Source: a bacterium (GTDB lineage Bacteria; Arandabacterota; Arandabacteria; Arandabacterales; JALGWA01). From it: a DNA stretch of 12,836 nt. The notes beneath the pieces were generated by a model, which saw only the letters and a program-made list of their open reading frames with translations, was not told the origin of the DNA and did no database searches. Of the stretch, positions 7,795-12,836 are shown one piece after another. Within the stretch, counting starts at the first letter, position 1. Each line of letters opens with the position of its first letter. The position numbers and the translations under genes are program-made. The DNA lies in the NCBI GenBank assembly GCA_025774425.1, contig JALGWA010000012.1:1-12836 (forward strand). Reading direction: 5' to 3'.

Positions 7795-9438
7795 ATGCAG
7801 CAGGCGTCCCGGATCATACGTGTTCTCACGCTCGTGGGCGCGGCGGCCCTGCTCGCCTCATGCAGCCGGGACGGCGGCCCACCCCGCTTCGAGGTATCGG
7901 CTCTCGCGGAGGGAGCCCCCATCCACGGCGCCAATGGCCTGGCCTTCGACCGCGACGACCGGCTCCATGTCGCCAGCGTGCTCGGAAACGAGATCGTCGC
8001 CGTAGACCCCGAGACCGGCGAGGTCGTCAGCACCGTCGGGGAGCTCCACGGCGTCGAGGGGCCCGACGACGTGGCATTCGGACCCGACGGCTCCCTCTAC
8101 TGGACGTCCTTCTCATCAGGTGAGATCGGCCGCATATCGCCCGACGGCGAGAGGACGGGCCGGTTCATAGGCCCTGGGGTCAACTCCCTGACCTTCTCGG
8201 ACGACGGCCGGCTCTTCGTCTCCCTGGTGTTCATGGGGGATGCTCTCTACGAGGTCGACCCCGACCTCGCCCAGCCGCCCAGGCTGATAGCCGACGGCCT
8301 GGGTTGGCTCAACGGTATGGACTGGGGCCCCGACGGACTTCTCTACGGACCGATCTGGAAGAAGGGCGAAATCGTGCAGATCGACGTGTCCACGGGCGAG
8401 GTCGAGACCGTCGCCGGCGGCTTCGCCGTGCCGGCCGCGGTCAAGTTCGCGCCGGACGGGGCGCTCTACGTCGTCGACAAGGCGACCGGGCGCGTCTCCG
8501 AGGTCGATGTCTCCACGGGCGAGACCCGCACGATCGCCGGGATGGTGCCCGGCCTCGACAATCTCGCCTGCGACTCCAAGGGCCGGCTCTTCGTCTCGCA
8601 GGGCCAGGACGGCGCCGTCTATGAAGTGCTCCCGGACGGGGGCACGAGGACCTGCTGCGAGGGCGGCATGATCGCGCCCGGGGGCGTCGCCGTGCTGCCG
8701 GGAGAGAAGGGCCGATCGGTCTTCGTCGCCGACTTCTGGACCCTGAGGGAGTTCGACGGCGAGACCGGCGGGGAGGTGGGCGTCCTCCGCCACCGCATAG
8801 GCGCGCCGGGAGGCATGACGTCTCCTTTCACCGTAAGCGCCGACGGCGACAATCTCATCCTGACGTCATGGCTGCCGCGGAGCTCCGTCCAGGTCTTCGA
8901 CCCGCGAAAGGCCGAGGTCATCGAGGAGTATCGCGACTTCCCCGAGCCGATCAACGCCGTCCGCTTCCGCGGCGATATAGTCGTCGCCGAGAGGAAGTCC
9001 GGAAGCCTCATATCGATAGACCACGAGCATCCGGCCGGGAGAAGGACCATCGCCTCCGACCTGGCCGCGCCCGCCGGGCTCGCCTGCACGGAGGATGACC
9101 TCTGGGTGAGCGACGCCGTCTTAGGGGCCGTCCTCAAGGTCGTCGAGGGAGGTGTGGTTCTCTCGCCGCCGAGGCCGCTCGCGCGCGACCTCGCCGGCCC
9201 CGAAGGCCTGGCGGTCGATCCCCACGGCGACCTCCTCGTCGTCGAGAGCGACGCCGGAAGGCTCTCGCGCATAGACGCGGTCACGGGCGAGGTCGAGACC
9301 GTCGCCGACGGCTTCGCTCCTTGCCTCCAGTCCGACCATCCGACATGGATATTCAACGGCGTCGCCGTTGCGGCGGACGGCGTCATATACCTGACCTGCG
9401 ACGCCGGCAACACCCTCTACCGGATAAGCCCCAGATGA
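7795..9438 (+). CDS. Lipoprotein with twelve beta-propeller (NHL/SMP-30-like) repeats
   Basis: 547 residues from the ATG preceded by AGGAGG at seven bases; an in-frame upstream extension to 7651 overlaps the promoter and is rejected. Lipobox LLASC with lipidated Cys23 and Ser at +2, consistent with outer-membrane delivery. From residue 45 to the end the protein is twelve repeats of about 40 residues of the form G(L/V)AFxPDGxLYVxxxxxGxIxxIDxxTGEV, e.g. DDVAFGPDGSLYWTSF, AAVKFAPDGALYVVDK, GLAVDPHGDLLVVESD, GVAVAADGVIYLTCDA. This matches SMP-30/gluconolactonase, NHL and Vgb-like propellers; twelve repeats suggest two six-bladed propellers in tandem. Cysteines are few but include a CC pair (287-288) in blade 6. 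No enzyme activity can be assigned; ligand binding or a protein scaffold is as likely. Divergently paired with the permease, which suggests a shared role. Confidence 0.88.
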   Translation: MQQASRIIRVLTLVGAAALLASCSRDGGPPRFEVSALAEGAPIHGANGLAFDRDDRLHVASVLGNEIVAVDPETGEVVSTVGELHGVEGPDDVAFGPDGSLYWTSFSSGEIGRISPDGERTGRFIGPGVNSLTFSDDGRLFVSLVFMGDALYEVDPDLAQPPRLIADGLGWLNGMDWGPDGLLYGPIWKKGEIVQIDVSTGEVETVAGGFAVPAAVKFAPDGALYVVDKATGRVSEVDVSTGETRTIAGMVPGLDNLACDSKGRLFVSQGQDGAVYEVLPDGGTRTCCEGGMIAPGGVAVLPGEKGRSVFVADFWTLREFDGETGGEVGVLRHRIGAPGGMTSPFTVSADGDNLILTSWLPRSSVQVFDPRKAEVIEEYRDFPEPINAVRFRGDIVVAERKSGSLISIDHEHPAGRRTIASDLAAPAGLACTEDDLWVSDAVLGAVLKVVEGGVVLSPPRPLARDLAGPEGLAVDPHGDLLVVESDAGRLSRIDAVTGEVETVADGFAPCLQSDHPTWIFNGVAVAADGVIYLTCDAGNTLYRISPR

Positions 9439-9443
9439 CACCT

Positions 9444-9460
9444 CCGGCCCAGGGGGCCGG
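9444..9460. terminator. Hairpin in the 24-nt gap between convergent genes
   Basis: CCGGCCC (9444-9450) and GGGCCGG (9454-9460) with loop AGG, filling most of the gap between the propeller lipoprotein stop and the protease stop. It is symmetric and can form in both transcripts. Neither side has a T-run. Confidence 0.5.
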
Positions 9461-9462
9461 CG

Positions 9463-12400
9463 CTATCTGACGATCAGCATCTTGCGCGTCAGCACGCTCC
9501 CGCCCGTCACGAGCCTGCAGAAGTAGACCCCGGGCGACACGGCCGCGCCGCCCGCATCGGAGCCTTCCCACGTGAGGCGGTGGTAACCCGCGTCGTAGAC
9601 GCCGGCGGCCAGCGTGGCCACCCGACGGCCCGCCGCGTCGAAGATCGCGAGCGAGACCCCCGCCCTCTCCGGCAGCCCGAACTCGATCACGGTAGAACCC
9701 GCGAACGGGCTCGGGCGGCTCTGCATGAGCATGACCGTCGCGGGCGCGCGCGCGGGCTCGACGCCGGCCAGGCTCACGATCTCGAAATCGGCGTCCGACT
9801 CGTCGCTCCCCTCGTTGGCGGCCGCGTCCGCGCAGACGACTTTCACCCTGCAGGTCTCGGACTCGTAGTAGACCGGAACGAACCAGTCGTACGGCGAGGC
9901 CAGGGCGCCCGTCGCGATCGTGTCGGGATATGTCGCACCGCCGTCCAGCGACAGGAGAATGGTGGTCGTGACCACCCCGACATCGTCGGATGCGTTCCAC
10001 TCGACGGGATAGGGAGTATCGTCGCCGCCGACGTAAAGCTCGCCGCCGTTGGGGGCGACCACGGTGACCGCGGGATCGGTGGTATCGCCCACGGCCACGC
10101 AGCCGATCAGCGAGAAGTCGTCGACGCCGGCCTCGACGATCGACCCGTCACCCTCGTCGCTCGCTATGAAGCGGAACTGCACCTGGTCGGTGAGTTCGAT
10201 GTAGTCACCGAGGTTGAACTCCATCTTGGTCCACCTGCGGTCGGACACGTCGGTGTTCTCGAGCTCCTCGGACGTCGTCCAGCCGTCGTCGGTCACCTCC
10301 ACCACCCAGACATCGACGCCGGGCTCGGCCCCCGTGTCGTTCGAATACCAGCGGTAGTAGGTCACCCTCGCGGACGCATAATCGGAAAGGTCGAACACGG
10401 GTGACTCGAGCGTCGTCCTGCCGCCGTCCACGTCGTAGGAGCCCTGGCCGGCTCCCGCGGAGCAATCGGTGATGTATGCGTCGTAGTAGGCGCCGGGCGT
10501 GTGGTCGTCTTCCGGCTGGGCCTCGGTCGCCTGCGGGTTGCATCGCTCACACATGCCGGTGACGGCGTCGTCCCCCGGGAGCCCCGCCGTCCAGCCCTTG
10601 TCGGTCTCGAAGTCGTCCGAGAACACGGGCTCGTAGCCGACGCCGAAGGCGTGGAGGTTCACCGGCGCCCCGGCGGGGTCGGCGGCCGTGTTGCCCTCGT
10701 CGTCCTCGGCGTAGATGTAGTACTCGATGTCCGTGCAGGCCGGCTGCGCCGGGATGTAGCCGACGTACTCGTCCGGGTTGCCCGTCGAGGTCATCGCCGA
10801 ATCGACGAAGGACCCACCGTCGACCCTGAAGGTCACCCGGCAGCTCGACGCCACGATCGAACCGGCGTTCGAGGTGATCTCCGCCGTGACCTCGTACGGG
10901 GTCGTCGTGTTGCCCGTGTCCTCGAGCGGCGCGTGCACGATGCTCACGCCGACGGTGATCGCCGGGCAGGTGAAGCCGTGGTTGGTCGCCGCGGTGCAGA
11001 AGTAGGAGTGATGAGGCGTGCCGTTGTCGAGGTCGCCGTCATCGTCGTCGGCGACGAAAGTCCAGTACACCTGGTCCGGCTGCGTCTGCGGAAGCCCGAG
11101 CTTCCTGCCGTAGTGCCATGTGTACCACACCACGCTGTCGGCATAGGCCTGCGGGTAGACGGCGAGGAGCTCCTCCCACGCGTCCCAGTGGAAGCCTGCG
11201 ATCACCTGGCCGCATGTGTGGCCGCTGCCGGTGCACGGATACATCATGGTGTTCTCCGAGTTGCGTATGCCCGAGGAGCAGTTGTTGAGATAGTAACCAA
11301 GGCCGATGATGCTCTCGCGGGTCAGGAAATTGGCCACTATGTCGGAATTGCCCTCGTGCAGGTCGTCGGGCGGGTCGTTCGCCCCGTACAGGAAGTCGGT
11401 GATCGCGTGGCCGTACTCGTGAAAGACGACATCCCCCATCCGGCCGGTGTTGCCGTACTCGACGCTCCCGGCGCACAGGTTGATGCCGTTGCCGTCCCAC
11501 CACGCGTTGCCGGGGCAGTAACCGTCGGTGCGCTCGACCGCCGCCGGCATCTCGTAGTCGACGCCGGTCCACGCCGGGTCGACTTCCTTCAACCAGTCAT
11601 GCTCCTTGTTGACGTAGGCGAAGACGTCGCGCTCGCTGGCCGTCGAGTTGGAACTGTCCCAGTCGACGGTATAGGGAACGCCGTCGGTGATGGTGCCGCT
11701 GTGGCCGGCGTCGGGGCCGTCGTAGCGGTTCACGTCCACCCAGTAGCCGTCGAAGCCGGCCGTCAAGGTTCTCGATCCGGCGGCGCCCGAAATCGAGAAG
11801 TGCCCGCTTTCATCGCTGTAGCAGGTGCCGACGCCGCCGATGACTATGCGCATGTTCTTGAGCGGGTGGTCGTTGGTGAAACCGTCGCAGTAGCCGTCCC
11901 ACTCGACGTCGCCCCGGACGTCGCCAGTGTAGTCGGCGAAGCGCACGTGGTTCTCGCGCCACAGGATCCCGCCGGTTGAGGCGTCCACCCAGGTCGCCCA
12001 GATGCCGAACGGTTCGGCGATCCTCAGGTCGAACCTCCAGGCCAGGCGGTAATCGAGGCCGCCCTCCCCCGTCTCGGCGGGCAGGATCATGAGTTCGGTC
12101 AAGTCCACGGTGTCGATCCCTTCCCGGAAGCCGATGTCCTCCTCGGCGATCCGGAGCGCGGCGTCCCGGCTGAGCGCAGGGCTCGTGGAGATGTCTATGC
12201 CCGGGTATATGTCCGACCCGAAGGCGAAGAGCCTGCCGCCTTCGGTGAAGACGACGTGCGCGCGACCGCCCCAGACGTCGAGTCCGCCGTATGTCTGCTG
12301 GAAGATCACGGACCGCTTGCCGAGCCCCGAAGCATTGCTGATGACCGCCAGGTCGGCGTTCGCCGCGCCGAAGAGGGCCGGGTTGTCGCCTATGAACCTC

Positions 12401-12747
12401 CTGGCGAGGGCTTCCGCCGCGGCGCCGGAGTCGGCCGGGCGCCCCATGTCGATTCCGCTGCCGTAGACGTGATGGAGCGAACCCGTGGCGTCGTTCACCT
12501 GATAGTGCCAGGCGCCGCCGTAGTGCTCGGCGAAGGACGCAAGCGCCGCGGGGGCCGCGGCCGCCCCGAGCACCGGTACGCCGGGCGCGGCGACGCGTCG
12601 CCACTCCCAGGCGCGCTGGGCGGGCGCACCCGGCCTGGGGATCTCCCAGGCGGCGTCCTGGTCGACGGCGTTGAAGGCCGAGGCGGGCACGGCGGCCCAC
12701 AGAACGAGAACAAAAGCAAAAATCCGCAACTTGGCGGTTGTATGCAT
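9463..12747 (-). CDS. Secreted gluzincin metalloprotease with thermolysin-type propeptide and C-terminal sorting tail
   Basis: 1094 residues. Signal peptide 1-24 (ending PASA). Propeptide about 60-265: FTP-like (ALARRFIGDNPALFG at 114-127), then PepSY-like QTYGGLDVWGGRAHVVF (151-167). A regulatory-like domain is embedded at about 277-340. The catalytic domain has HEYGH (443-447; zinc ligands H443 and H447, general base E444) and third ligand E465 in HEGNSDIVANF, as in M36/M4 gluzincins. An acidic DDDDGDLDNGTPHH segment (567-580) closes the catalytic region. Then come an Ig-like module (about 598-700), a jelly-roll/MAM-like module (about 705-885, beginning FSDDFETDKGW), another Ig-like module (888-990) and a FlgD-Ig-like tail (1003-1094: SRPSPF, IFDAAGRRVATL, GVYFCR). 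Likely a zymogen exported across both membranes by a type IX-like route. The start is supported by AGGGAGG five bases upstream. Exact MEROPS family is uncertain. Confidence 0.94.
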   Translation of the reverse strand: MHTTAKLRIFAFVLVLWAAVPASAFNAVDQDAAWEIPRPGAPAQRAWEWRRVAAPGVPVLGAAAAPAALASFAEHYGGAWHYQVNDATGSLHHVYGSGIDMGRPADSGAAAEALARRFIGDNPALFGAANADLAVISNASGLGKRSVIFQQTYGGLDVWGGRAHVVFTEGGRLFAFGSDIYPGIDISTSPALSRDAALRIAEEDIGFREGIDTVDLTELMILPAETGEGGLDYRLAWRFDLRIAEPFGIWATWVDASTGGILWRENHVRFADYTGDVRGDVEWDGYCDGFTNDHPLKNMRIVIGGVGTCYSDESGHFSISGAAGSRTLTAGFDGYWVDVNRYDGPDAGHSGTITDGVPYTVDWDSSNSTASERDVFAYVNKEHDWLKEVDPAWTGVDYEMPAAVERTDGYCPGNAWWDGNGINLCAGSVEYGNTGRMGDVVFHEYGHAITDFLYGANDPPDDLHEGNSDIVANFLTRESIIGLGYYLNNCSSGIRNSENTMMYPCTGSGHTCGQVIAGFHWDAWEELLAVYPQAYADSVVWYTWHYGRKLGLPQTQPDQVYWTFVADDDDGDLDNGTPHHSYFCTAATNHGFTCPAITVGVSIVHAPLEDTGNTTTPYEVTAEITSNAGSIVASSCRVTFRVDGGSFVDSAMTSTGNPDEYVGYIPAQPACTDIEYYIYAEDDEGNTAADPAGAPVNLHAFGVGYEPVFSDDFETDKGWTAGLPGDDAVTGMCERCNPQATEAQPEDDHTPGAYYDAYITDCSAGAGQGSYDVDGGRTTLESPVFDLSDYASARVTYYRWYSNDTGAEPGVDVWVVEVTDDGWTTSEELENTDVSDRRWTKMEFNLGDYIELTDQVQFRFIASDEGDGSIVEAGVDDFSLIGCVAVGDTTDPAVTVVAPNGGELYVGGDDTPYPVEWNASDDVGVVTTTILLSLDGGATYPDTIATGALASPYDWFVPVYYESETCRVKVVCADAAANEGSDESDADFEIVSLAGVEPARAPATVMLMQSRPSPFAGSTVIEFGLPERAGVSLAIFDAAGRRVATLAAGVYDAGYHRLTWEGSDAGGAAVSPGVYFCRLVTGGSVLTRKMLIVR

Positions 12748-12789
12748 CTTGGCCTCCCTTCCGAGGTCATATTCACATCATTTGGATGC

Positions 12790-12798
12790 ATTATAGCA
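12790..12798 (-). promoter_or_regulatory. Extended -10 promoter of the protease gene
   Basis: On the minus strand TGCTATAAT: perfect TATAAT (12795-12790) preceded by the TGn extension. The -35 region (TGGAAT at 17 nt) is poor, as allowed for extended -10 promoters. The predicted start near 12783 leaves a leader of about 35 nt with AGGGAGG before the ATG. Confidence 0.6.
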
Positions 12799-12820
12799 CA
12801 ACGAATCGCCGAATTCCATC

Positions 12821-12836
12821 ACCCGCGGCCGCGGGT
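12821..12836. promoter_or_regulatory. 16-bp perfect palindrome at the window edge
   Basis: ACCCGCGGCCGCGGGT is perfectly symmetric and may extend past the edge. It lies about 25 bp upstream of the -10 of the protease gene, where an activator or repressor could bind, or it may be the terminator hairpin of the next gene. Confidence 0.35.

Noticed and set aside
10501-11979. 492-codon open frame on the plus strand
   Set aside because: Antisense to the metalloprotease, whose catalytic HEYGH and third-ligand regions it overlaps; the translation is Val/Arg/Gly/Asp-rich without domains. A typical GC-rich shadow.

Overview
The window reads as chromosomal DNA of a GC-rich, diderm (outer-membrane) bacterium of the FCB superphylum or a nearby candidate lineage (Krumholzibacteriota- or Eisenbacteria-like). 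This is inference from gene content. Two proteins end in FlgD-Ig-like C-terminal domains of the kind used as type IX secretion sorting tails. One of them combines cohesin-like and dockerin-like modules. There is also a FadL-type outer-membrane porin and two lipoproteins. Most coding capacity is for exported or membrane proteins; the one certain cytoplasmic enzyme is glutaminyl-tRNA synthetase.

Layout. 1-1659 (+): 3' part of a large secreted, very cysteine-rich cohesin/dockerin protein, cut by the left edge. 1762-2733 (-): lipoprotein of unknown function, convergent with the first gene and separated from it by a strong GC hairpin. 2734-3064: divergent regulatory region with a 25-bp repeat present twice and back-to-back promoters. 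3065-4759 (+): glnS. 4760-5296: a 537-nt gap with no convincing gene, but with an AT-rich island carrying a near-consensus sigma-70 promoter (TTGACA, 17 nt, TACAAT) that points into it; it may drive a small RNA or a very small protein. 5297-6601 (-): FadL/OMPP1 outer-membrane transporter. 6752-7660 (-): ArsP_1/DUF318-type permease with a Cys/His-rich cytoplasmic loop. 7661-7794: a compact divergent control region with two mirror-image promoters and a 14-bp palindrome. 7795-9438 (+): lipoprotein predicted to fold as twelve beta-propeller blades. 9463-12747 (-): 1094-residue secreted gluzincin metalloprotease with a thermolysin-type propeptide and the same class of C-terminal tail as the first protein. 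The right edge carries its extended -10 promoter and a 16-bp perfect palindrome.

How the genes may work together. The permease and the twelve-blade lipoprotein leave one control region from mirrored promoters with short leaders of similar length, so they are probably co-regulated. The FadL gene lies 150 nt downstream of the permease on the same strand and may be co-transcribed or have its own weak promoter. The protease and the cohesin/dockerin protein are probably clients of the same export route. No mobile-element gene, CRISPR array, tRNA or rRNA was recognised. Most of the window is ordinary; the parts most worth a second look are the mirrored promoter unit at 7686-7772, the orphan promoter at 4874-4902, the two-propeller lipoprotein, and the Cys-rich cohesin/dockerin protein.
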